From assembly GCA_963776735.1 (NCBI GenBank), contig CAVZNV010000001.1, forward strand, positions 1 through 64,000: a stretch of DNA of 64,000 bases, read 5' to 3'. Shown here one piece after another: positions 56,598 to 64,000 of this stretch; the first letter of the stretch is position 1; each line of letters begins with the position of its first letter. The DNA comes from PALSA-612 sp963776735 (lineage in GTDB: Bacteria > Actinomycetota > Thermoleophilia > Gaiellales > Gaiellaceae). The notes below the pieces were generated by a model. It was given only the letters and a program-made list of their open reading frames with translations. It had not been told where the DNA came from and did not search any database. The position numbers and the translations under genes were made by a program.

Positions 56598-57716
56598 GTG
56601 TCCTCGACGATCTCGCTCCGCCGGCTGGGCGCTCCTTTGCGCGGGCTGGCGATCGGGCTGCGCACGCGGTCCTGGCCCGCCCATTCGCGGCTCTTCGTCG
56701 CCGGCGACGGGAACCGGTGGGCGATCGCCGACGACGCCGCCGAGGTAAGCCGGATCGCGGCGAAACTCGGCGTCGAGGTCGGTCCAGAGCCGTGGATCGC
56801 CCGCGTCCGCAACCAGTCCGTCTTCCACACGAGCCAGTTCACGCTGATCGGGCTCCCGTTCGAGCGCAACGGCAACCGTCTCGGCGTCGCGTACCTGCAC
56901 GGGAAGCCGGGCACGCCGGGCCACCCCGAGTTCGACACCTGCTACGAGACGGTGTGCCGGCGGCACGAAGAGCTCGACCGGGTCCAGGTGTCGAACCGGG
57001 CCATGGAGGAGCTCGTGAACGGAACGGGCATTGCGCCTGAGAAGGTGTTCCGCATCCCGATCGGTGTCGACACGGACCGCTTCCGGGTCCGCGACGACGC
57101 GTCTCGGACGGAGGCGCGGCGCGCGCTCGGCCTGCCGGCCTCTGCCTTCGTCGCCGGCTCGTTCCAGAAGGACGGCGTCGGGTGGGGCGAGGGTCTCGAG
57201 CCGAAGCTGATCAAGGGCCCGGACGTCCTGCTGGACGTCGCCGAACGCGTCCGGCGGGAGGTTCCCGAGCTGCACGTGTTGCTGACCGGGCCTGCGCGCG
57301 GGTTCGTCGTTGCGGGCCTCACGCGGCTCGGCATCCCGTACACGCACGTGCAGCTGCTCGACCTCGACGCGGTTGCGCAGGCGTACCGCGCCGTCGACGT
57401 CTGCCTCGTCACGTCGCGTGACGAGGGCGGCCCGAAGGCAGTGCTCGAGTCGATGGCGAGCGGCGTCCCGCTCGTGACGACCGAGGTAGGCCAGGCGGCC
57501 GACCTCGTCCGGGACGGCGTGAACGGGTGGCTGCGCCCGGTCGAGGACGCGGAAGGGCTGACGGAGGCCGCGGCCCACGTCGGACGCGCACCCGCGGACG
57601 AGCTCGCGCGCGTGGCTACGGCGGCTCGAGCGACTGCCGAGGAGAACTCGTGGGACTCGCTCCGGCCGCGCTGGGAGGAGCTGCTTCGCGGCTTCGTCGC
57701 GATGGGGCGGGCGTGA
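56598..57716 (+). CDS. GT4 glycosyltransferase
   Basis: A 372-residue GT-B transferase. It has RSWPAHSRLFVAGDGNRWAI near the start, GVAYLHGKPGTPGHPEFDTC, VSNRAMEELVNGTGI, VFRIPIGVDTDRFRVRDD, FVAGSFQKDGVGWGEGLEPK and the donor motif TSRDEGGPKAVLESMASGVP (E-x7-E). The GTG start follows the repeat element by 37 bases; a GACACT hexamer at 56584-56589 could be its -10. The next GT4 overlaps its stop. It starts a row of coupled transferases that runs to the window end. Confidence 0.9.
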   Translation: MSSTISLRRLGAPLRGLAIGLRTRSWPAHSRLFVAGDGNRWAIADDAAEVSRIAAKLGVEVGPEPWIARVRNQSVFHTSQFTLIGLPFERNGNRLGVAYLHGKPGTPGHPEFDTCYETVCRRHEELDRVQVSNRAMEELVNGTGIAPEKVFRIPIGVDTDRFRVRDDASRTEARRALGLPASAFVAGSFQKDGVGWGEGLEPKLIKGPDVLLDVAERVRREVPELHVLLTGPARGFVVAGLTRLGIPYTHVQLLDLDAVAQAYRAVDVCLVTSRDEGGPKAVLESMASGVPLVTTEVGQAADLVRDGVNGWLRPVEDAEGLTEAAAHVGRAPADELARVATAARATAEENSWDSLRPRWEELLRGFVAMGRA

Positions 57717-58729
57717 GAGCGCTTCGGCGGGTGGCGATCGGGCTCTCCCGGCCGGCTCGCGGCGAGGTCGCCGTCTTCTACGGCCATCGCCGCCTTCCCG
57801 GTTCCGGTGAGCCCGTCGAGGGCGGGATGGTGAAGTTCCAGCGGCTGCAGGCGTTCTTCCCCAACAGGCCGCGCGACTTCAACCTGCTCTATCTCGGGTC
57901 GAGCTCGCTGCCGGCCGACGAGCAGCGGATGATCGCGCTTGCGAAGCGCCGCCGCGCGCCCGTGCTCCTCAACCAGAACGGCGTCGCCTATCCGGGCTGG
58001 GCGGGCGGGCAGACCGACGCGCTGAACGCGCGGCTGCGCGCGGTGCTGGCGAGCGCCGACCACGTGATCTTCCAGAGCCGGTTCTGCCGTGTCGCCGCCG
58101 GGCGCTTCCTCGGCACCTGCGACGCGCCGTCCGAGGTCCTGTACAACGCCGTCGACACGACCGCCTTCACACCCGGCGAGCGACCGACGGGAGGGCCGCT
58201 GATCCTGCTCGGCGGCGACCAGACCGCCACCTACCGGCTCGAGACCGCGCTCCGCACGCTCGCCGAGCTCCCCGATGCGCGATTGCTCGTCACGGGCACG
58301 GTGCTCGAGGACGGCCGTGGACTCGCCGAGGAGCTCGGCCTCGCCGACCGGATCATGTTCACCGGCCGTTACGCCCAGCGCGACGCGCTGGGGATCTACC
58401 GGCGCGCGCACCTGCTGCTGCACCCGAAGGTGAACGATCCCTGCCCCAACGTCGTACTCGAAGCGCTGGCGTGCGGGCTGCCGGTCGTGCACTCCGACAG
58501 CGGCGGGACGCCCGAGCTCGTGGGCGACGCCGGCATCGGCGTCCACTCGGAGACCACGTGGCAGCACGACGTACCGCCGAACCCGCGCCTGCTTGCGGCG
58601 GCCGTGCGGGGCGTGCTGGCCCGGCTCGACGACTACCGGACCGCTGCGCGCGACCGGGCGCTGCGCTTCGACTTCGCGCCGTGGGTCGAGCGCCATCGGG
58701 AACTGTTCGCGGAGCTGGTGCGGCCGTGA
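57713..58729 (+). CDS. GT4 glycosyltransferase
   Basis: A 338-residue GT-B transferase. It has VAVFYGHRRLPGSGEPVEGG (residues 20-39), FQSRFCRVAAGRFLG, SEVLYNAVDTTAFTPGE, LITLLGG-like start of the C-domain (PLILLGGDQTATYRLETAL) and the donor region KVNDPCPNVVLEALACGLPV. It is preceded and followed by four-base overlaps with the GT4 and GT2 neighbours. It probably acts in the same assembly line. Confidence 0.9.
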   Translation: MRALRRVAIGLSRPARGEVAVFYGHRRLPGSGEPVEGGMVKFQRLQAFFPNRPRDFNLLYLGSSSLPADEQRMIALAKRRRAPVLLNQNGVAYPGWAGGQTDALNARLRAVLASADHVIFQSRFCRVAAGRFLGTCDAPSEVLYNAVDTTAFTPGERPTGGPLILLGGDQTATYRLETALRTLAELPDARLLVTGTVLEDGRGLAEELGLADRIMFTGRYAQRDALGIYRRAHLLLHPKVNDPCPNVVLEALACGLPVVHSDSGGTPELVGDAGIGVHSETTWQHDVPPNPRLLAAAVRGVLARLDDYRTAARDRALRFDFAPWVERHRELFAELVRP

Positions 58730-59697
58730 GAGTCAGCGTGGTCATGCCGGTTCGGGACGGCGAGCGGTTCCTCCGCGAGGCGCTCGAGAGCGTCCTCGGG
58801 CAGGCGCTCGCCGACTTCGAGCTGATCGTCGTGGACGACGGTTCGACGGACGGGACGGCTGCTCTGCTCGCCGGCGCGGCGCGGCGCGACGAGCGCGTGC
58901 GTGTGCTCACGCAGGCGGCGGGTGGGCTCACCGCCGCGCTGAACGCGGGCTGCGCGCTCGTACGGGCGCCCGTGATCGCGCGCATGGACGCGGACGACGT
59001 CGCGCTGCCCGACCGGCTCACGCGGCAGGTCGCGTTTCTGGAGGCGCATGCGGACGTCGCACTGGTCGGCGGCGGGATCGTCCTCGTCGACGAGGCGGGG
59101 CGCGAGTTCGATCGCGAGCCGGGACATGCGGAGCTGGCCGAGAGCAACGGACTCATCCATGGGGCCGTAGCCATGCGCACCGAGGCGTTTCGGGGGCTCG
59201 GCGGCTACCGGCTCGACCAGTCGGAGGATTACGACCTGTGGCTCCGGTTCGAGGAGCGCTTCGGTATCGCGGCGCTCGAGGAGCCGGTCATCCACTACCG
59301 CTTCCACCCGGGGCAGTTCTCGGTCACGAAGCTCGAGCGCCAGGCGCTGGGCGCACTGTGCGTGCGGGCGGCGGCGCAGGCGCGGCGCGCAGGGCAGCCC
59401 GATCCGCTCGACGGCTTGGCGCACCTGGACGACAAGGCCGCCGAGCGCCTTGGTGTGACGCGAGAGGAGATCGACGCGTCCGTCGTCGCCGACGCGGTCC
59501 AGTGGTCGGCGACCTTACGGCGCGTCGGTCGGGACGACGAGGCGGACGCGCTGCTCGACACCGCGGCGGCGGTCGCGGGGGCGCCGTCGCGGCGCACCCT
59601 CGCGAGACGCGCGCGGCTGCTCCTGCTCAGGCGCGCGGCCCGGCACGGGCGCATCCGCGAGTCCGCACGTCACCTCGCCGGCTGGGCGCGGCCGTGA
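58726..59697 (+). CDS. Family 2 glycosyltransferase
   Basis: A 323-residue GT-A transferase. It has VSVVMPVRDGERFLREALES (residues 3-22), LIVVDDGSTDGTAALLAGAA, RMDADDVALPDRLTRQVAFL (D-x-D, about residue 85) and GGYRLDQSEDYDLWLRFEER (ED-Y acceptor element, about 160). The C-terminal 90 residues are helical. This is a standard capsule-type transferase. The start overlaps the GT4 stop and its stop overlaps the next GT4 (GTGA on both sides). Confidence 0.9.
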   Translation: MRVSVVMPVRDGERFLREALESVLGQALADFELIVVDDGSTDGTAALLAGAARRDERVRVLTQAAGGLTAALNAGCALVRAPVIARMDADDVALPDRLTRQVAFLEAHADVALVGGGIVLVDEAGREFDREPGHAELAESNGLIHGAVAMRTEAFRGLGGYRLDQSEDYDLWLRFEERFGIAALEEPVIHYRFHPGQFSVTKLERQALGALCVRAAAQARRAGQPDPLDGLAHLDDKAAERLGVTREEIDASVVADAVQWSATLRRVGRDDEADALLDTAAAVAGAPSRRTLARRARLLLLRRAARHGRIRESARHLAGWARP

Positions 59698-61769
59698 GGA
59701 TCCTCCAGATCTCGACGGCCGACCGGGGCGGCGGCGCCGAGGCGGTCGCGCTCTCGCTCCACCGCGCGCTGCGCGCACGCGGGCACGAGGCGTGGCTCGC
59801 CGTCGGCTACCGGCGGACGGACGAGGAGGGCGTGGTCGAGATCGGCGGCGCGGGGTCGCGCCGCGGCCGGGCGCTGCGGGATCCCGGCGTGCTCATCGAC
59901 GCGGCGCGGGGTCAGGAGGACTTTCGCTTCCCGGCGTCGCGGCGCGTACTCGACCTGCTCCCCGCGGCGCCGGACGTCGTTCACGTCCACAACCTCCACG
60001 GCGGCTACTTCGACCTGCGGGGGCTGCCGGAGCTGGCTGGACGAGCTCCGCTCGTCGCGACGTTGCACGACGCCTGGCTCCTGACGGGCCACTGCGCGCA
60101 CCCGATCGACTCGGACGGCTGGCTGCGCGGCTGCGGCGACTGCCCGCATCTCGACACGTATCCGGCGCTCAGGCGGGACGGTACCGCGTTCAACCTCGCC
60201 CGCAAACGCGAGATCTACGCGGCGCTCGAGCTGACGGTTGTGGCACCGTCGCGCTGGCTGATGGACATGGTCGAGCGGTCGATCCTCGCGCCGGCCGCCG
60301 TCCGGCGGAAGGTGATCCCGAACGGCGTCGACCTCGACCTCTTCCGGCCCGGCTCGGGAGAGCGATCCGGGCTCGTGTTCGCCGCGCAGGGTGGCCGGGC
60401 CAACGAGTTCAAGGATTTTCCGACGCTGGAAGCGGCGCTGGAGCGTCTCGACCGACAGGTCGAGCTGGTCGCGCTCGGCGATCCTCCGGTGCTCCCCGAG
60501 GCGGTCGCCCGCCGGCTGCAGGCGGCCGCTCTCTACGTCCACCCGGCCCGTGCGGACACGTTCCCGAGCGGCGTGCTGGAGGCGCTTGCGTGCGGGACGC
60601 CGGTGGTCGCGAGCAGGGTCGGCGGCATTCCGGAGCAGGTGACGGGCGAGACGGGCGTGCTGGTCGAGCCCGGCGACCCGGCAGCGCTCGCGGGCGCGAT
60701 CGAGTCGTTGCTGGCCGACCCGGCTCGCCGCGAGCGCATGTCCACGGCGGCCGCGGCTGACGCACGGGCCAGGTTCTCCCTCGACCGTCAGGTCGACGCC
60801 TACGTGGCGCTGTACGAAGAAGTCGCCGCCGCAGGCGCCTGCTCGCCCGGCCCGCGGCGCGGACGTTCCTCGCCCCGGGTGGGTGGGGGCAAGGGATGGA
60901 CCCTACCCCGCCAGGACGCATGCAACTGTGACGATTTCGTGCCGATTTGCAGGCAGCGAGCGGGCTACCCTGCCGGCGTGCTGACCGTCTTCTCCGTCCC
61001 GAAGCCGTTCGTCGGTCGCATCGGCGAAATCCAGCGCCGCGCGCTCGCGAGCTGGGTCGCGCTGGGCAGCGGCGTCCAGGTGCTCGTGCTCGGCGACGAG
61101 GATGGTGCCGCCGGGGCCGCCCGAGAAGTGGGCGCGCAGCACCTCCCCGACCTCGCCCGCACCGAGCACGGGACGCCGCGCCTCGACGCTGCGTTTGCGG
61201 CGGCCGATGACGTCGCGCGGCACCCGCTCCGCTGCTTCGTGAACGCCGACATCGTCCTCTACGACGACCTGCTCGTCGCGACGACCAGGGTCGCGCACGA
61301 GGCGGACCGCTTCCTGATCGTCGGCCAGAGCATCGACGTCGACGAGCCGCTCGGCCGCGACGAGGACAGGGCCTACGGCAAGCGCCGCGGCGCGGCCGCG
61401 CTCGACTGGTTCGTGTTCCCAGCCGCGCTCTACCCCGACGTGCCGCCGTTCGCGATCGGCCGCGCGTGCTTCGACAACTGGCTCGTCTGGCAGGCGCGGC
61501 AGGACGGCATCGTCGTCGACGCGACTGCGGACGTCGTCGCCGCGCACCAGCGGCACGACTACGGACACGTCGCCGGTGGGAAGTCCGAGGCCTACTACGG
61601 CAGCGAGGCGGCTCGCAACCTCGAGCTCGCCGGCGGCAAGAGCCACCTGTACACGCTGCACGACGCGAGCCACGTGCTGCGCGGCGGCAAGCTCCACCGC
61701 AATCTCGGCGCACCGCTTCGGTGGCGCGAGAACGTCCGCAAGGCCGCCTGGAAGCTGGGCGTCCGGTGA
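59694..61769 (+). CDS. GT4 glycosyltransferase whose frame runs on into the next gene
   Basis: Residues 1-375 or so are a GT-B transferase: ILQISTADRGGGAEAVALSL (glycine loop), VHVHNLHGGYFDLRGLPELA, VIPNGVDLDLFRPGSG and the donor region VHPARADTFPSGVLEALACG. No stop codon follows. The frame crosses about 130 bases of non-coding-looking DNA (60841-60977) and continues into the protein at 60978. That gap contains a G-run/C-run stem and a TACCCT promoter hexamer, so it is probably a true intergenic space whose stop codon is absent by chance or was lost. A real 691-residue fusion cannot be excluded. Confidence 0.75.
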   Translation: MRILQISTADRGGGAEAVALSLHRALRARGHEAWLAVGYRRTDEEGVVEIGGAGSRRGRALRDPGVLIDAARGQEDFRFPASRRVLDLLPAAPDVVHVHNLHGGYFDLRGLPELAGRAPLVATLHDAWLLTGHCAHPIDSDGWLRGCGDCPHLDTYPALRRDGTAFNLARKREIYAALELTVVAPSRWLMDMVERSILAPAAVRRKVIPNGVDLDLFRPGSGERSGLVFAAQGGRANEFKDFPTLEAALERLDRQVELVALGDPPVLPEAVARRLQAAALYVHPARADTFPSGVLEALACGTPVVASRVGGIPEQVTGETGVLVEPGDPAALAGAIESLLADPARRERMSTAAAADARARFSLDRQVDAYVALYEEVAAAGACSPGPRRGRSSPRVGGGKGWTLPRQDACNCDDFVPICRQRAGYPAGVLTVFSVPKPFVGRIGEIQRRALASWVALGSGVQVLVLGDEDGAAGAAREVGAQHLPDLARTEHGTPRLDAAFAAADDVARHPLRCFVNADIVLYDDLLVATTRVAHEADRFLIVGQSIDVDEPLGRDEDRAYGKRRGAAALDWFVFPAALYPDVPPFAIGRACFDNWLVWQARQDGIVVDATADVVAAHQRHDYGHVAGGKSEAYYGSEAARNLELAGGKSHLYTLHDASHVLRGGKLHRNLGAPLRWRENVRKAAWKLGVR
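60966..60971 (+). promoter_or_regulatory. -10 element before the gene at 60978
   Basis: TACCCT ends exactly six bases before the GTG at 60978, inside the frame that reads through from the GT4. It is the best evidence that 60978 is a separate start. Confidence 0.5.
60978..61769 (+). CDS. Putative GT-A-like transferase, nested in frame with the preceding GT4
   Basis: A 263-residue protein if started at GTG 60978. It opens with LTVFSVPKPFVGRIGEIQRR. It has VLVLGDEDGAAGAAREVGAQ, the metal-site-like CFVNADIVLYDDLLVATTRV (about residue 85-104), RRGAAALDWFVFPAALYPDV and AIGRACFDNWLVWQARQDGI. This is like nucleotide-diphospho-sugar transferase folds of unknown specificity. A TACCCT hexamer six bases before the GTG argues for its own transcript. 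Its stop overlaps the next GT4 (GTGA). The family is not certain. Confidence 0.7.
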   Translation: MLTVFSVPKPFVGRIGEIQRRALASWVALGSGVQVLVLGDEDGAAGAAREVGAQHLPDLARTEHGTPRLDAAFAAADDVARHPLRCFVNADIVLYDDLLVATTRVAHEADRFLIVGQSIDVDEPLGRDEDRAYGKRRGAAALDWFVFPAALYPDVPPFAIGRACFDNWLVWQARQDGIVVDATADVVAAHQRHDYGHVAGGKSEAYYGSEAARNLELAGGKSHLYTLHDASHVLRGGKLHRNLGAPLRWRENVRKAAWKLGVR

Positions 61770-62896
61770 TCCGGGTCACGTTCGTCTCGCCCGAGCCGAC
61801 GCCGTACCGCGCACCGCTGCTCGACCGGATCGCCGCCGGGGGCGAGATCAAGCTGACCGTCGTCTACGCGGCCCGGACGGTCGCGGGCCGTACCTGGACG
61901 GTCGAGCCGAGCCACAGAGCGGTGTTCCTCGACGGCGTCACCGTCCCCGGCCTCCGCGGCGTGCTCCGCCACGACTACCCGGTGACGCCCGGCATCTGGC
62001 GCGTGCTCGGCGAAAGCAAGCCCGACTGCATCGTCGTCTCCGGCTGGAGCACCTTCGCCTCACAGGCCGCGCTCGCCTGGTGCCGCGTCCACCGAGTCCC
62101 GTACCTCCTGCTCGTCGAGAGCCACGACGACGGGCCGAAGCCGGGCTGGCGCCGGCGCGTCAAGGAGACGGTCGTGCCGACGGTGATCGGTGGAGCCGAC
62201 AGCGTGCTCGTGACCGGCTCGCTCGCGCGCGACTCGGTCGTCTCGCTCGGCGCCGATCCTGCGCGCGTGCGCGTGTTCGCGAACACGGTCGACGTCGAGC
62301 GCTTCGGTGACGAGGCCGACCGGCTGTCGGCACGTCGAGACGAGCTGCGCGCCGGCTTCGGGCTCGGACCCGACGACGTGGCGGTCGTCACCGTCGCTCG
62401 TCTGGCGCCGGAGAAGGGGATCGACGTGCTGCTCCAGGCCGGGGGCGCGCTCCCCGTGCTCGTCGTCGGTGACGGGCCGGAGCGCGGACGTCTCGAGGCC
62501 CTTGCGCGCGACCTCGGCGTCCGCGCCACGTTCACGGGCGACCGGCCGCTCGAGGGCGTCCTCGAGGCCTACGTCGCCGCGGACGTGTTCGCGCTTCTCT
62601 CCTCGTACGAGCCCTGGGGTGTGGTCGTGAACGAGGCCGCCGCCTGCGGGCTGCCGCTCGTCCTCTCCGAACGCGTCGGCGCGGCCCGCGACCTGCTCGG
62701 AGACGGCGAGAGCGGCGTCCTCGTTCCCGTTGAGGACGTCGACGCCGCGGCGGACGCGCTTGCCCGCCTCGCGTCCGATCCGGTTCTGCGCGAGAGCATG
62801 GGCGCCCGCTCGCGCGAGCTCGTGCGCGGGTTCGGCTACGGGCCGTCGGTCGACAACCTGCTCGCCGCCGTCCGCGAGGCGACCGCGAGCCGGTAG
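61766..62896 (+). CDS. GT4 glycosyltransferase
   Basis: A 376-residue GT-B transferase. It has RVTFVSPEPTPYRAPLLDRI (residues 3-22), CIVVSGWSTFASQAALAWC, VRVFANTVDVERFGDEAD, VVTVARLAPEKGIDVLLQAG and the donor region SSYEPWGVVVNEAAACGLPL (E-x7-E). Sequence features resemble the PimB/WfgS-like GT4 group, which do not fix the donor. The GTG start overlaps the previous stop, and its last 61 bases overlap the convergent gene at the right edge. Confidence 0.9.
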   Translation: MIRVTFVSPEPTPYRAPLLDRIAAGGEIKLTVVYAARTVAGRTWTVEPSHRAVFLDGVTVPGLRGVLRHDYPVTPGIWRVLGESKPDCIVVSGWSTFASQAALAWCRVHRVPYLLLVESHDDGPKPGWRRRVKETVVPTVIGGADSVLVTGSLARDSVVSLGADPARVRVFANTVDVERFGDEADRLSARRDELRAGFGLGPDDVAVVTVARLAPEKGIDVLLQAGGALPVLVVGDGPERGRLEALARDLGVRATFTGDRPLEGVLEAYVAADVFALLSSYEPWGVVVNEAAACGLPLVLSERVGAARDLLGDGESGVLVPVEDVDAAADALARLASDPVLRESMGARSRELVRGFGYGPSVDNLLAAVREATASR

Positions 62897-64000
62897 AGCT
62901 CCTCCTGGCGGTCCGTCACTGACTCCCAGGACATCCGCTGCGCGGCGGCAACCCCACCTGCCGACAACTGCTCCCGCAGCGCCGGGTCGGCGAGCACGCT
63001 GCGGACGGCGTCGAGGATTGCCGGCCGCTCGTCCGGCACGACCAGCGCCTCGCCGGCCGCGAAGAAGTCGGCGATGCCGCAGCGGTCGGTCACGACGACC
63101 GGGGTCCCGCCCGCCGCCGCCTCGGCGGCGACCATGCCGAAGCTCTCCCCCGCGGACGGGAGCACGAAGACGTCCGCCAGCCGGTAGAGCGCCAGAGGCG
63201 GCCCGTCCGTCGGCCCGACGACGTGGATGCGCTCACCATCGAGGCCCGCAGCGACGCCGTGCCGGTCGTCCGGGCCGACGAGCACGAGGTGCGCTCCCGG
63301 CAGTTCCTGAAGCGCGGCGACGAGATGCTCGATCCCCTTCCCCGAGGCGATCCGCCCGACGTAGAGGACGACCGGCGCGCTGTCCGGGATGCCGAGCACG
63401 GCCCGGTCGGCCGGCGGCACGTCGAACGGCTCCGGGAAGCCGTTGCCGCGGACGTGGATTCGTTCCGCCGGCACGACTCCGGCGGCGAGCACGTCGTCGC
63501 GCTCGACGCTCGACGCGGTCACGACCGCCGCAGCGCCCGACGCCACGCCTCGGTAGAGCGTTGCGTCGAGTGCGCGCTTCAGCGCGACCTTCCGCAGCCG
63601 TGCGCGGAACATGCCGAGCGGCTCGAACACGTACGGGATGCCGCGCGCCCGCGCCCAGCCGGCGGCGACGGTCGTCACCGGATCGCGGAAGCCGAAGACG
63701 TGCACGACGTCCGGCCGGCCCGCGCGAGCGAGCTCGACCGGCAGCGTCGGCGTGATGCCCATCCAGCGGTAGCGCGCCGGCGTCGAGAGGTACGTCACGC
63801 GCACGCCGTCGTGCTCTCCCGTCCGTGTGCGCCGGTCGCCAGGCCGATCGAGCGACTCGATGCTCGTCGTCAGGACCTCGACCGAGTGCCCGCGTGCGAC
63901 GAGCCGTGAGGTCAGCTCGCGCGCGACCGCGACCGGGCCGCCGAAAGCCGTCGCCGGCCACCAAACCGGAGCCGCGAAGAGGATGCGCAGACGGTCTGCC
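62836..64000 (-). CDS. GT4 glycosyltransferase, WbuB-like (5' end outside window)
   Basis: At least 388 residues of a GT-B transferase. The frame is open to the edge, and its first visible residues (LRILFAAPVWWPATAFGGPV) match the usual N-terminal loop, so only a few residues are missing. It also has DVVHVFGFRDPVTTVAAGWA, VRGNGFPEPFDVPPADR, VLYVGRIASGKGIEHLVAAL and SAGESFGMVAAEAAAGGTPV (E-x7-E). An ATG-like start at 63804 would delete 65 conserved residues and is rejected. The convergent overlap of 61 bases with the previous gene is the longest such overlap here. Confidence 0.9.
   Translation of the reverse strand, partial: ADRLRILFAAPVWWPATAFGGPVAVARELTSRLVARGHSVEVLTTSIESLDRPGDRRTRTGEHDGVRVTYLSTPARYRWMGITPTLPVELARAGRPDVVHVFGFRDPVTTVAAGWARARGIPYVFEPLGMFRARLRKVALKRALDATLYRGVASGAAAVVTASSVERDDVLAAGVVPAERIHVRGNGFPEPFDVPPADRAVLGIPDSAPVVLYVGRIASGKGIEHLVAALQELPGAHLVLVGPDDRHGVAAGLDGERIHVVGPTDGPPLALYRLADVFVLPSAGESFGMVAAEAAAGGTPVVVTDRCGIADFFAAGEALVVPDERPAILDAVRSVLADPALREQLSAGGVAAAQRMSWESVTDRQEELYRLAVASRTAASRLSTDGP

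Overview
The window is about 64 kb of very GC-rich bacterial DNA. Genes are tightly packed and often start at GTG; most neighbours on the same strand overlap by 1 or 4 bases (GTGA, ATGA or TTGA junctions). Many operon-first genes have a TANNNT hexamer ending 6-9 bases before the start codon, as in leaderless actinobacterial transcripts. Base composition, promoter style and a DUF2630 gene point to an actinobacterium, possibly a deep-branching class such as Thermoleophilia. That placement is inference; no rRNA or other marker gene is present.

Nearly the whole window is a surface-polysaccharide locus. The left edge (1-1.9 kb) has the end of an Opp/Dpp-type permease, an AAA-type ATPase under a large palindrome, and a DUF2630 gene. 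Minus-strand operons at 1.9-8.9 kb carry a GT4-flippase fusion (frameshifted), two ATP-grasp ligases, two methyltransferases and a NodB-like deacetylase. Then come a TetR/MFS pair (8.9-10.7 kb), an adenylyltransferase gene broken by one stop codon (10.8-11.7 kb) and a secreted PD40/RTX-repeat protein (11.7-13.1 kb). Plus-strand blocks at 13.1-31 kb supply sugar-nucleotide dehydratases/epimerases, two DegT aminotransferases, a third ATP-grasp, glycosyltransferases, GT-C-like membrane proteins, an LPG-synthase-type membrane protein, an MFS, a GNAT and an O-antigen-ligase-like protein.

The most distinctive part is 31.1-41.6 kb. A NeuB-like synthase, KdsC-like phosphatase, PtmA-like SDR, aldehyde dehydrogenase, ketopantoate-reductase-like enzyme and CMP-sugar synthetase form one overlapping operon. 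It is followed by an enolase-superfamily enzyme, a methyltransferase, a one-chain transketolase and a GT4. Together these look like a pathway to a CMP-activated 3-deoxy-2-keto sugar acid of unusual structure. From 41.6 kb to the end lie a GT-C protein, a Wzm/Wzt ABC exporter whose ATPase has a C-terminal glycan-binding-type domain, many glycosyltransferases, a PhyH-type dioxygenase and a Stf0-like sulfotransferase. The picture is assembly of a heavily decorated glycan exported by the ABC route, while the only Wzx-like flippase is frameshifted.

Between genes there are palindromic elements. Three are bounded by copies of the odd palindrome CGGTGTC-N-GACACCG, and two of these share a conserved interior. 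A second odd palindrome (TTGCAACAC-T-GTGTTGCAA type) occurs between genes and also inside the aldehyde dehydrogenase reading frame. No tRNA, rRNA, CRISPR array, insertion sequence or T-tract terminator was seen, and no gene-free stretch exceeds 300 bases.
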